64,000 bases of DNA from Tyzzerella sp. (lineage in GTDB: Bacteria; Bacillota; Clostridia; Lachnospirales; Anaerotignaceae), in assembly GCA_019415525.1 (NCBI GenBank), contig DXZA01000057.1:1-64000 (forward strand). The letters run 5' to 3'. Shown here in pieces: positions 44,428-53,301 of this stretch. The notes under the pieces were generated by a model. The model was not told where the DNA came from, did not search any database, and saw nothing but the letters and a program-made list of their open reading frames with translations. The translations under genes and the position numbers were made by a program. Each line of letters starts with the position of its first letter. Within the stretch, counting starts at the first letter, position 1.

Positions 44428-45483
44428 ATGAAAGAATATGGAAAAATAATAGCCACAGGGGCTATTGTAGGTATTATTGCTGTAATACTTACTGTTATGG
44501 GAAATCCAGGCAATATGGGATTTTGTATAGCTTGTTTCCTTAGAGATATGGCAGGGGCTGTAAAACTTCATTCAGCACCTATTGTACAGTATTTTAGACC
44601 AGAAATAGTTGGTCTTGTAGTTGGTGCATTTTTAGCATCATTTGGTTTTAAAGAGTTTAAATCTTGTGGTGGTTCATCACCTGTAACAAGATTTATACTT
44701 GGTTTTATAGTTATGGTTGGAGCTTTAATGTTTTTAGGCTGTCCTTTAAGAATGATGCTTCGTATTGGTGGTGGTGACCTTAATGCTATAATAGGTCTTG
44801 TTGGATTTATTGTAGGTATACTTTGTGGTATATTTGCACTTAATAAAGGATTTTCACTTAAAAGAGCATATAGTCTTGAAAAAGCTGAAGGATTTGCTTT
44901 TACAGCATCAACAGTATTCTTATTTGTAGTATTTATTGCAGTACCATCACTTTTTGTATTTAGTGAAAGTGGTCCAGGTTCAATGAGAGCACCTATTATT
45001 GCTTCACTTGTAGCAGGTCTTATTGTAGGTGTACTTGCACAAAGAACACGTCTTTGTATGGTTGGTGGTATACGTGATGCTGTTATGTTTAAAGATTTTT
45101 ATCTTATAAGTGGATTTATAGCTATTGCTGTTTTTGCATTTATAGGAAATGCTGTTGTAGGAAAGCTTTCAATAGGATTTGTAGGTCAACCGGTTGCCCA
45201 CACTGACGGTCTTTGGAACTTCCTTGGAATGGCTCTTGCTGGTTGGGGTTCAATACTTCTTGGTGGTTGTCCACTTCGTCAGCTTATACTTGCAGGTTCA
45301 GGAAATAGTGATTCTGCTATTTCTGTACTTGGTATGATTGCCGGAGCAGCTTTTTGTCATAACTTTGGCCTTGCTTCTTCAACAGATGGCCCATCAGCAA
45401 ATGGTAAAATAGCTGTAATCATAGGATTTGTTGTAATAGCTATAATAAGCATAGTAAATATTAAAAGAGGGGAGAGTAAATAA
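44428..45483 (+). CDS. yedE: YedE-family putative selenium/sulfur transporter
   Basis: A 351-residue membrane protein of the YeeE/YedE fold with about nine helices and two copies of the channel motif GCPLR (FLGCPLRMMLRIGGGDL and LGGCPLRQLILAGSGNS), plus CIACFLRDMAG early on. YedE proteins in selenium gene clusters are predicted to import a selenium compound. It overlaps the TusA-like gene by one base. Transport has not been shown for this protein. Confidence 0.9.
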   Translation: MKEYGKIIATGAIVGIIAVILTVMGNPGNMGFCIACFLRDMAGAVKLHSAPIVQYFRPEIVGLVVGAFLASFGFKEFKSCGGSSPVTRFILGFIVMVGALMFLGCPLRMMLRIGGGDLNAIIGLVGFIVGILCGIFALNKGFSLKRAYSLEKAEGFAFTASTVFLFVVFIAVPSLFVFSESGPGSMRAPIIASLVAGLIVGVLAQRTRLCMVGGIRDAVMFKDFYLISGFIAIAVFAFIGNAVVGKLSIGFVGQPVAHTDGLWNFLGMALAGWGSILLGGCPLRQLILAGSGNSDSAISVLGMIAGAAFCHNFGLASSTDGPSANGKIAVIIGFVVIAIISIVNIKRGESK

Positions 45484-45689
45484 TGGAAATACTTGATGCA
45501 AGAGGTCTTGCTTGTCCAGAACCTGTTATTATGGTACAACAAGCAACAAAGAAAAGTAATGATTTTGAAATAATAGTTGATAATAATATTGCAGTACAGA
45601 ATATAACAAGATTTTGTAATAATAAAGGTTTTTCTATTAATAAAAAAGAAGAAAATGGAGATTTTAAACTTCATATAGTAAAGAAATGA
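45483..45689 (+). CDS. TusA/SirA-like sulfurtransferase, YedF-type small carrier
   Basis: A 68-residue protein with the TusA signature DARGLACPEPVI (Cys11 in CPEP) and the usual beta-alpha-beta-alpha-beta length. In selenium clusters the YedF protein has this domain plus a second one; here only the TusA part is present. It may carry persulfide or perselenide from the class V aminotransferase. It overlaps yedE by one base and is eight bases before the DUF3343 gene. Confidence 0.88.
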   Translation: MEILDARGLACPEPVIMVQQATKKSNDFEIIVDNNIAVQNITRFCNNKGFSINKKEENGDFKLHIVKK

Positions 45690-45696
45690 GGATATT

Positions 45697-45933
45697 ATGG
45701 AATACATAGCTACTTTTTTTACTCATTTTGGAGCAAATCAGTTTGGTAGAAGTCTCAAAAATATGGGAGTAAAATATCGTATGATGCCTGTACCAAGAAA
45801 GCTTTCTTCAAGCTGTGGAACTTGTGTAAGATTTTATTGTGATAATATAGAGTTTTGTAATAATAGTGAGGATATAGAAGGGCTTTATATTATAAATGGA
45901 AATGATTATGATGTTATTTTCATAAATAAGTAA
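45697..45933 (+). CDS. DUF3343 protein, putative selenium/sulfur carrier
   Basis: A 78-residue protein of the DUF3343 type: YIATFFTHFGANQFGRSLK, then MPVPRKLSSSCGTCVRF with a CGTC motif, and a short C-terminal strand region. DUF3343 genes commonly close selenium and sulfur trafficking clusters, and the paired cysteines suggest chalcogen carriage. Last gene of the operon, followed by a terminator. Confidence 0.82.
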   Translation: MEYIATFFTHFGANQFGRSLKNMGVKYRMMPVPRKLSSSCGTCVRFYCDNIEFCNNSEDIEGLYIINGNDYDVIFINK

Positions 45934-45934
45934 A

Positions 45935-45972
45935 TAAAAAGACGTTAATCTATATGATTAACGTCTTTTTTA
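45935..45972. terminator. Bidirectional terminator, selenium operon / M60 gene
   Basis: The stem AAAAAGACGTTAATC / GATTAACGTCTTTTT with a five-base loop, flanked by As and Ts, lies between converging genes. Confidence 0.93.
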
Positions 45973-45974
45973 TA

Positions 45975-48900
45975 TTATTTAATAATGTTCATATTATCAA
46001 TATTTGATAATATTGTAGCTATTTCAGCACGTGTTGCAGTTCCTTTTGGATTAAATGAACCATCAGGACGGCCATTTACAATACCAAGAGCTTTTACAGT
46101 ATTTACAGCTTCGTTAGCCCAAGAGCTTATTTCTGAATTATCAGTAAATTCTGTTGTATTTATAGCTGATGACATATCAACATTTTTATATTTAAGATAG
46201 TTGTATATCATAACTGCAAGCTGTTCTCTTGTTATATCTGAGTTTGGAGCAAATTCTGTTTCTGTCATACCATTTACAATGTTGCTTTCTTTTGCCCAAC
46301 TTACATAAGGAGCGTAGTACATATTTGATGGTACATCAGTAAATTCATTTGATGTTGCACTTACGTTAGCACTGTCAAATCTTCCTAATACTGTAACAAG
46401 CATTGCTCTTGTCATATTGTTATCAGGGCCAAAAGTATTTTCTGTAAGACCAGAGAACCATTTATTATTATATGCTTTATTTACAGCATCATAATACCAA
46501 GAAGATGTAGATATATCTGTGAATGTTTCAGAAGCACTTGATGAAGTATTATTTGTATTTTCTTCTGTTGTTTCTTCATCTTTTATTTCTTCGTTTTTAT
46601 CTTCTTCTGGTTTTGTAGTTGATGAACTTGAACTACTAGAACCACTTGAACTGCTAGAACCACCAGATGAGCTAGAACCTGTTAATTCTATTGAAACAGA
46701 ACTATCAATAGCTTCACCATTATACTGTTGAAAATCTGCTGAAACAAGAACTGTTTTATCAGTATTAATAGCTAATTCTGCTGTTTTTAATGAAGAAGAT
46801 TTTAATGTAAGTGTACCAAAATCGAAGTCTTCACCATCTGATAATGTATTATTTGAAACTACATATATTGAAATAGTTCCTTTTTCTTTGTTAAATATAC
46901 ATCTTTTTATAATAGCATTTGAAGCTTTTTCGCTCCAATTCATAGAAACATCATTAATTTTTGAAGCATCAGCAACTTTAATTTGTGTCTGTATTCCTAT
47001 AAAAGAGTGATTGCTACTGTTATTAAGTTTAATAGTTGCAGTATTCTTATTTTCGCTTCCGATAATTATATTTGAAGAAAGAGTAACTCCATCTGAATTA
47101 CCTTCGAATACTAAATCTGATTCTTCAGTAGTAGGAGTATTTTCAGTTGTTTCTGTTCCTAATTCAGGAGCAGGAGTAACATCAACTACATTATCTAAAT
47201 TTTCATCTTCTGATACTTCAGGTATTACAGTTTCTTCTTTTTCACCATCTACAACATCAGAAGTATTTTTATCATCTGTTACATTACTATCTTGTGAATT
47301 ATTATCAGATACAATATTATCTTCTAAGCCATCTTCTTTTTCATTTTCTGTAACTTCAGTATCAGGCTGAGTAATTTCAGTATCTTCTTTTGGAGTTTCT
47401 AATAACTCATCATCAACAGGTGTAGTAACAATATCTTCAGGTTTAACAGTACTTTCTATTTTTATAGGTGGTAATTCTTCAGGAATTTCTGTGTATAAAG
47501 TATCACTTACAAGACGCTGACCAGCAAGAGTTTCTGCATCATCAACTCTGTAAAGTTCTGCTTTTACATTTTCTATAGAAGAAATATCATCAACTACATA
47601 TATCCAAGTACCGCTTGAAACTTCGCCAATATCTCCACGTTCAGGAACTTCAGCAAGTATTATAAAGTATCCGTTAATTATATTTCCATCTTGGTCTTTA
47701 AGAAGAACTGCATTATATGCAGGATTTCCTTTATATGTACCTGTTACAATTGTAGAACCTTGAGGTATTATGTCGCCTTCACCAGTTCCATATTTGAAAT
47801 CTTCTGAAAGAGTACCTATACCAGACTGTAAAAGTTCAACATTGTCACCTGTTGGCCCAAGTATATCAAGTTCTGATAATGATACTGTTGAATTATTTAT
47901 AACAAGTTTAACATATGCAGCATCATATATATACATACAAGGGTCATCTTCTTTATTAAAGTATATAGTTTCATTTTGTTCACCAGAAAGAGTTCCGGAT
48001 TTTACAGGTGTCCAATCTTTGTTGTTCTGACTTATATATATTTTGTAAGAATCAGTTGATGGTTCAGTAGAGGAGTATTTAAGAGCTGTAATTTGCTCTG
48101 TTCCTCCAAGGTCTAATATAATTTCAGCATCACCTTTTGAAGTTCCAGTATAAATGTTTGAATAGTTATCATCTATAACTTTTGAAATTGCTGAAATTGT
48201 TGTATCTTCACAATGTCCTGAATCATCTCCTGCATGGATATGTTCATCTTCATCAGAAATCATATTTGTTTGAGCAGACCAACCATCTTTTCCGATACTT
48301 CCATCATGAGAAACTTTTACTGTACCTGCTTTTGATACATCTGTTGTATTAAGAAGTCTATCATAACCAATAACTTCATATGTATAAACACGGTTATTTT
48401 CTGTTTTTATTGTATCTATATAACTTGTTTCTGATGCAGGAACAAACGCAACAACTTCACCATTTCTTATAATTTCATAACCAAGCATAGCATCATCATT
48501 TGAATTTGAATTACTTAAATTAATAGTAACTTGTTTGCTATTATCAGTATAATCTATTGAAGAAGTTACACGTGTACCTTCGCTCATACCTTCTTTACCA
48601 GAAAGACGATAGTTTCTTGAATTATCATCAAGATACTGTATTTTAGCTGTTTCTTCATCAAATTGTTTAGCATATGATATTGTTGCTTCATTTGGAACAA
48701 GACCCCAAGCTTTGAAGAATGAAAGAAGGTTTTTGTTTGCAGCAGCACAAGCAAGACGCATAAAGTTATTATCTGTATCACTATTTAAAGTAAGTCCATT
48801 TTTAGCTAATTCAGGATTTCGTGCATAGCTGTCAACTCTTGCAAAGAAAATATTATTAAACTGTTCAGTATATGTATCAAATGTTTTGTAATTATAGTAA

Positions 48901-51900
48901 TTATCATAGAACATATGTAATTGCCAATACATACCAAGTTGTGTAAATACATTATTTGCTTTTCCTGTTTTACCAGATGTTACATGTTCATATACTTCAC
49001 TATATGGTATACGAGCAGTTCCGTTAGTATCATCTGACTGTGAAAGCATTGAGAAATAGTTGTTTGTTACTTCTACATTTACATACTTAGATGAGTTTAT
49101 AACATGTCCTATTTCATGAGCAATACCCCAACCAGAGAAACCACCAGAAATATATTTTCCGTTTTCATCAGATTCAATTGGTGTTGTTGTAAATAATCCT
49201 GGAACAGAATCATATTCTATACCAATATGTTTTCCACCTGCATACATGAATGCTCCGTCAAACATAGTGCTATAACGTATGTTAAGTTTCTGTGTTGGAT
49301 ATCTATTTGTATCTGTACTATTTTTATTGAAACCTTTGTGCTGATAGAATAAATCAACTTCTTGTTCCATAGCTTCCATTGATTTTAAAAGCTGTTCTGC
49401 TTTTTCATCTATTGAGCTTCCTTTAAGTGCAGAATATACCTGTGTAGCAGGGAATGAATACATTACTGTATCCATAACTATATCTGTAACATTAAGTGAG
49501 CAAGATTTAGGGTCATAATCATGTCCTTCATGTGCTGTGTTATGTTTTTCTTCAAGTGAATTAACATGATTTTCAAGTTGTTCAACATATGTTTTTGCTA
49601 ATGCAAGTTTATCTTCTCTTGTTTTTCCAGTTGTAATATCTAAGACAGGTATACTGTTTCCGTTACCAATACGAATTGAGTATTCTTCAGCATTTTTATT
49701 TCCTGTATATGCAATATATAATGCACCACCACGTTCATTAGCAGTTGTTGAAGGTGATGTTATAGTTATATCATTTTTACCAGTTTTTAATGTAGCTACT
49801 TCAGTAACCCATTTATCGCTTTCACCATGTACCTGTGTAGCATAAACTTTTAAGTTTGTAGCAGTTCCATCAGCAGCACCAGATTTTCCTACATATAATG
49901 TTATTGTTTCACCTTCTGTTGCAGATATACCAAGAGGTTGAAGGTCACTAAGAGGTAATGCGAATGTAGTATGACCATCAGCTTTTGATGTTATAGATGT
50001 ATTAACTTTTATAATATCTCCAAGACCTTGCTGATTAAGAAGTTTTCTTGCAGCGTCAATATCTAATTGTATAGACTCTCTATATGGATGATATTCACCA
50101 CTAACTTCATCAGGTGTGTTAAGTCTGTCTTCGAGTGCTTTTAAAGTATCTTCATTTACATTTGGATTTAATGCTAAATGCATATCATCAGTAAAAAGTG
50201 CTTCTACATCATCTTCTATGCTATCATATTCATATACTTTGATTTCAGAAATAGCAACTTTTTGGTCAGGATACCATATACCTATATTAAGCTGGAATGC
50301 ATCTGTTGTTACAGGTTCTGTAAGTTTAACATCGTAATATATATTACCGTTTTTATCAAGTTTTTTAGTCATATATTCTACAGATTTTTCAACAAAAGAA
50401 CCACTTTCGTTTTTGTATCTAAATTTTACACCATCATACCATGTATGGTTAACATGTGGAGCAAATCTTATTGTATCAAATTTATATGCCTGATTAAATT
50501 CTATTATAGAGCCTTTAGGGCTAGCATAGAATGCACCACCATCATAATGGTTAACAAAAGTATATGTTGAAGGGTCATTATCAACAACTGCATTGTCACC
50601 ACCATAAACTGTTACTAATTTATCTGTTGAGTTTGTAACAGACTTAATATTATCAGTTAAAACACCTACTTCATCTCCTGTGTTAATAAGTTTATATTTT
50701 GGCATAATTGTTGCAGTAGAAGTTAATGTAGTTGCTTTATTTATATCTGAAGGAGAACTTTCTCCTATTTTATTTACAGCAGTAACATATACATTATATG
50801 TTTTACCAGCAGAAAGATTTAAAATTTTATAACTTGTAGAAGTTATATCTGTTACAACTTTGTAGTCGCTTTCATTTTCTAATTTATAGTAAACATTATA
50901 AGATGTTGCATGCTCCATCTTTTTCCAACTTACATTTATACTTTCAATACTACCAGTTACTGTAAGGCTTTCAGGTTTTGCAGGTACAGAAGTTGGTTCA
51001 AGTGTTATTGTTTTTGCTTCTGAATATGGACTTTTCCATTCTCCACTTATAGAACGAACTTTAACATTATATTGAACTCCTGTTGTAACATCTTCGCCAA
51101 CTTTTGTAATAATTATATAGTTATCAGAAGTTGTAAATGTATGTCCGTTTATTAATACTTCATATGATGATACATTTACTTCAGGATTCCAAGTAACTTT
51201 AAAGCTATCATCACCTAATGGTGTTAAAGCTGTAATTGTAGGTATGTTTAAATTAGGTGCAGGAATTCTATTTTCCATACCATTTACAAATTCAACTTTT
51301 GCAATATCAACAAGTTTATCACTACTTGAGCTTGTAACATTAATAGTTACTTTTTTAATAGCAACTTGTCGTCCAATATTAACAACGATAGAACCATCAG
51401 CTTCTATTGTAGCTGTTGCACCACTATTACTTAAAAGAACTAAACTTTTAGGCTGCTGTATTGTAGCTTTTTCAGTTTTTAATTCACCGTTTTCTTCATA
51501 TGTTACGTCAATTTCTCCTGAAGTAATAAGATTTGTTGAATCTTTTGGTGCTTCAATAACTAAACCATCAGATAATGCATTTTCGGCATTTACTTCGATA
51601 TCAACTGTAACAGGATTTTCAGCAGATATAATTTCATCGTTGGCAGGTGATAATGTTACTGATGAATTTGAGTCAGAAGTAATATCTGCTATATTTCCCT
51701 GAATATTTGTATTTTCGTTAACAGTTGCTGTTATAGCTTCTGGAAGTATTGAACTTATTGTTTTAGTATCTACATTACCACCATAGTTTACAGCAATATA
51801 TGAAAGGTCTGTTACATTAACAGTACCATCATTGTTAAGGTCATAGGCAGCATTATTATTACCGGATTCTATTTCATTAATTATTAAATCAGAATCTGTA

Positions 51901-52334
51901 CTGTCAATATTACCATCTCCGTTTACATCACCAAAAGCCATAACACCTTTGTGATTTTCAGTAGAATCAGGATTATAGTTTTCACGACTATTATCAAGTA
52001 AAAGTGTTGTAGCATATGAACTATCTATTTTAATAGATTTTGTATATGTAGCGTAATTTTCTGATTTTATTGTAAGTGTATAAGTACCAGCTGGAACTTC
52101 TTTTTCAAAATGAACCTTATCTTTTTCTATTGAAGCAGTACCAGATACAGTATTTGTATCATTTTTAAGTTCAACAGAGAAATTTTTATTATTAATATTC
52201 ATTGATAAATCCATATCAAGTATAAATTTACCATTTTGTGTTGTAGCAGTGTCTAATTCATTTGCAAGAGCAGCAACAGGCTGACTTACCATAACAAAAG
52301 ACATAAATAATGGCATAATACCTTTCTTTTTCAT
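45975..52334 (-). CDS. Giant SLH-anchored M60-family metallopeptidase with dockerin and cohesin-like modules
   Basis: A 2119-residue secreted protein. In order: signal peptide (after ALA, about 25), a beta domain, a type I dockerin with two Ca-binding loops (about 130-185; DVNGDGNIDSTD and DLNNDGTVNVTD), a cohesin-like or Ig domain, two FN3 domains (about 365-560), an F5/8 C-like module (about 565-720), the M60 peptidase (about 900-1230) with zinc motif H1073-E-I-G-H1077 and E1088, an FN3 and discoidin-like module, a Glu/Thr-rich linker, a cohesin-like domain (about 1740-1880), a Ser-rich hinge and three SLH repeats (about 1945-2115). M60 enzymes cleave mucin-type O-glycoproteins. RBS is AGGAGGG. 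Confidence 0.92.
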   Translation of the reverse strand: MKKKGIMPLFMSFVMVSQPVAALANELDTATTQNGKFILDMDLSMNINNKNFSVELKNDTNTVSGTASIEKDKVHFEKEVPAGTYTLTIKSENYATYTKSIKIDSSYATTLLLDNSRENYNPDSTENHKGVMAFGDVNGDGNIDSTDSDLIINEIESGNNNAAYDLNNDGTVNVTDLSYIAVNYGGNVDTKTISSILPEAITATVNENTNIQGNIADITSDSNSSVTLSPANDEIISAENPVTVDIEVNAENALSDGLVIEAPKDSTNLITSGEIDVTYEENGELKTEKATIQQPKSLVLLSNSGATATIEADGSIVVNIGRQVAIKKVTINVTSSSSDKLVDIAKVEFVNGMENRIPAPNLNIPTITALTPLGDDSFKVTWNPEVNVSSYEVLINGHTFTTSDNYIIITKVGEDVTTGVQYNVKVRSISGEWKSPYSEAKTITLEPTSVPAKPESLTVTGSIESINVSWKKMEHATSYNVYYKLENESDYKVVTDITSTSYKILNLSAGKTYNVYVTAVNKIGESSPSDINKATTLTSTATIMPKYKLINTGDEVGVLTDNIKSVTNSTDKLVTVYGGDNAVVDNDPSTYTFVNHYDGGAFYASPKGSIIEFNQAYKFDTIRFAPHVNHTWYDGVKFRYKNESGSFVEKSVEYMTKKLDKNGNIYYDVKLTEPVTTDAFQLNIGIWYPDQKVAISEIKVYEYDSIEDDVEALFTDDMHLALNPNVNEDTLKALEDRLNTPDEVSGEYHPYRESIQLDIDAARKLLNQQGLGDIIKVNTSITSKADGHTTFALPLSDLQPLGISATEGETITLYVGKSGAADGTATNLKVYATQVHGESDKWVTEVATLKTGKNDITITSPSTTANERGGALYIAYTGNKNAEEYSIRIGNGNSIPVLDITTGKTREDKLALAKTYVEQLENHVNSLEEKHNTAHEGHDYDPKSCSLNVTDIVMDTVMYSFPATQVYSALKGSSIDEKAEQLLKSMEAMEQEVDLFYQHKGFNKNSTDTNRYPTQKLNIRYSTMFDGAFMYAGGKHIGIEYDSVPGLFTTTPIESDENGKYISGGFSGWGIAHEIGHVINSSKYVNVEVTNNYFSMLSQSDDTNGTARIPYSEVYEHVTSGKTGKANNVFTQLGMYWQLHMFYDNYYNYKTFDTYTEQFNNIFFARVDSYARNPELAKNGLTLNSDTDNNFMRLACAAANKNLLSFFKAWGLVPNEATISYAKQFDEETAKIQYLDDNSRNYRLSGKEGMSEGTRVTSSIDYTDNSKQVTINLSNSNSNDDAMLGYEIIRNGEVVAFVPASETSYIDTIKTENNRVYTYEVIGYDRLLNTTDVSKAGTVKVSHDGSIGKDGWSAQTNMISDEDEHIHAGDDSGHCEDTTISAISKVIDDNYSNIYTGTSKGDAEIILDLGGTEQITALKYSSTEPSTDSYKIYISQNNKDWTPVKSGTLSGEQNETIYFNKEDDPCMYIYDAAYVKLVINNSTVSLSELDILGPTGDNVELLQSGIGTLSEDFKYGTGEGDIIPQGSTIVTGTYKGNPAYNAVLLKDQDGNIINGYFIILAEVPERGDIGEVSSGTWIYVVDDISSIENVKAELYRVDDAETLAGQRLVSDTLYTEIPEELPPIKIESTVKPEDIVTTPVDDELLETPKEDTEITQPDTEVTENEKEDGLEDNIVSDNNSQDSNVTDDKNTSDVVDGEKEETVIPEVSEDENLDNVVDVTPAPELGTETTENTPTTEESDLVFEGNSDGVTLSSNIIIGSENKNTATIKLNNSSNHSFIGIQTQIKVADASKINDVSMNWSEKASNAIIKRCIFNKEKGTISIYVVSNNTLSDGEDFDFGTLTLKSSSLKTAELAINTDKTVLVSADFQQYNGEAIDSSVSIELTGSSSSGGSSSSSGSSSSSSSTTKPEEDKNEEIKDEETTEENTNNTSSSASETFTDISTSSWYYDAVNKAYNNKWFSGLTENTFGPDNNMTRAMLVTVLGRFDSANVSATSNEFTDVPSNMYYAPYVSWAKESNIVNGMTETEFAPNSDITREQLAVMIYNYLKYKNVDMSSAINTTEFTDNSEISSWANEAVNTVKALGIVNGRPDGSFNPKGTATRAEIATILSNIDNMNIIK

Positions 52335-52604
52335 GATACCCTCCTAATTTAAAAAGTTATATTTTAATAAATAAAAGAAAATTTTTTAAAAAATGTAATT
52401 TTTTAGACTTATAAAAATATACCATATAAGATACAAATTATCAACAATATTTTATATAGAAAAAAATTAAATAAAATACTATTTTTTTATGTAATATTTA
52501 GTTTATGTTAGGTAATTTGATTTTTGTAACTTAAATAATATGTTTAACATAAATAAATGAATATACATAATATAGTATTAAAAAGTAATAATGAGGTATT
52601 ATAT
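52335..52604. promoter_or_regulatory. Divergent AT-rich region, M60 gene / C_GCAxxG_C_C gene
   Basis: About 270 bases with no gene except a start extension lacking a binding site. It must contain the promoters for both flanking genes, but no clear -35/-10 pair stands out. Short inverted repeats TATGTTA / TAACATA occur at about 52504 and 52544. Confidence 0.4.
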
Positions 52605-52967
52605 ATGAAAAAATTGGCTTTAGAATTGTATAATAATGGTTACAGTTGTACAAGCTCTATAATTATGAGTGCTAAAGAAAAATATAATATTAATGTAACA
52701 AATGAATTTGAAAATGGTATAAACATTATAAATAATGGTTTTGGAATACAAGGTATGTGTGGTGTACTTATTGCAGCTGTAATAGTTATAGGTGCAGTTT
52801 TAGGTAGTGATAAGGGGAGGGTAGGAAGAATAATATTTTTTGATAAATTTTTTAAAAAATATAATAATATAGATTGTACAAGACTATCATCAGAAAGTAA
52901 TGATTGTTGTGAAATTATAGAATATGTATGTAATATAGCTGATGAAGTAATAAATGATATGAAATAG
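52605..52967 (+). CDS. C_GCAxxG_C_C family redox-type protein
   Basis: A 120-residue protein with the family pattern: GYSCTSSI (Cys14), a hydrophobic helix beginning GMCGVLIAA with the central CG motif, and later cysteines in IDCTRL and NDCCEIIEYV. Family members are suspected redox or metal-binding proteins. I begin at ATG 52605 because GAGGT lies at the right distance; the frame is open 48 bases further upstream. Function unproven. Confidence 0.75.
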   Translation: MKKLALELYNNGYSCTSSIIMSAKEKYNINVTNEFENGINIINNGFGIQGMCGVLIAAVIVIGAVLGSDKGRVGRIIFFDKFFKKYNNIDCTRLSSESNDCCEIIEYVCNIADEVINDMK

Positions 52968-52973
52968 TTTTTT

Positions 52974-53003
52974 TAGGGTATCTTATAAGTATACCCTTTT
53001 ATG
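52974..53003 (+). terminator. Intrinsic terminator
   Basis: The hairpin AGGGTAT / ATACCCT with a loop of about eight bases is followed by TTT. It lies just after the C_GCAxxG_C_C gene. Confidence 0.8.
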
Positions 53004-53166
53004 TTTTAAAATACATTTGTAACACCTGTATAAGTATAAATATGCATACAAAATATAAACATATAAATTGTATATATTTTGAAAAAATAAAGTTATATTT
53101 GTGCAATATACCCTAATTTTAATGTAATCATAACAATGTTTTTACATAATGAATATAAAAAAAGTG

Positions 53167-53195
53167 TTGAATTTTTTGGAAAAGAGTAGTATACT
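53167..53195 (+). promoter_or_regulatory. Sigma-A promoter of the glycolytic operon
   Basis: TTGAAT (53167-53172), a 17-base spacer, and TATACT (53190-53195) form a near-consensus vegetative promoter. Transcription should start at about 53202. Confidence 0.85.
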
Positions 53196-53203
53196 ATCTT
53201 CAG

Positions 53204-53231
53204 ACTTACTTAAGAGTAATTTTAAGTAAGT
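53204..53231. promoter_or_regulatory. Inverted repeat at the 5' end of the cggR mRNA
   Basis: The perfect 10-bp arms ACTTACTTAA / TTAAGTAAGT with an 8-base loop begin at the expected transcription start. It can be a 5' stabilising hairpin or an operator for another regulator. Confidence 0.65.
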
Positions 53232-53248
53232 ATTATTTTTAAACCACG

Positions 53249-53286
53249 TGGGACATAAAACATATATATGGGACATAAGTTGTCCC
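53249..53286. promoter_or_regulatory. CggR-type operator
   Basis: TGGGAC-N6-CATA-N4-TGGGAC-N6-TGTC fits the Bacillus CggR operator CGGGAC-N6-TGTC-N4-CGGGAC-N6-TGTC in spacing. The right half is also the palindrome GGGACA-TAAGT-TGTCCC (53270-53286). It lies downstream of the promoter and before cggR, as in Bacillus, where the bound repressor blocks elongating polymerase. Confidence 0.85.
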
Positions 53287-53301
53287 TAAAAGGTGATGCT
53301 T

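Noticed and set aside
46519..47370. Ser/Val-rich plus-strand frames inside the M60 gene
   Set aside because: Antisense shadows of the low-complexity Ser and Glu/Thr linkers. No binding sites and no recognisable domain.
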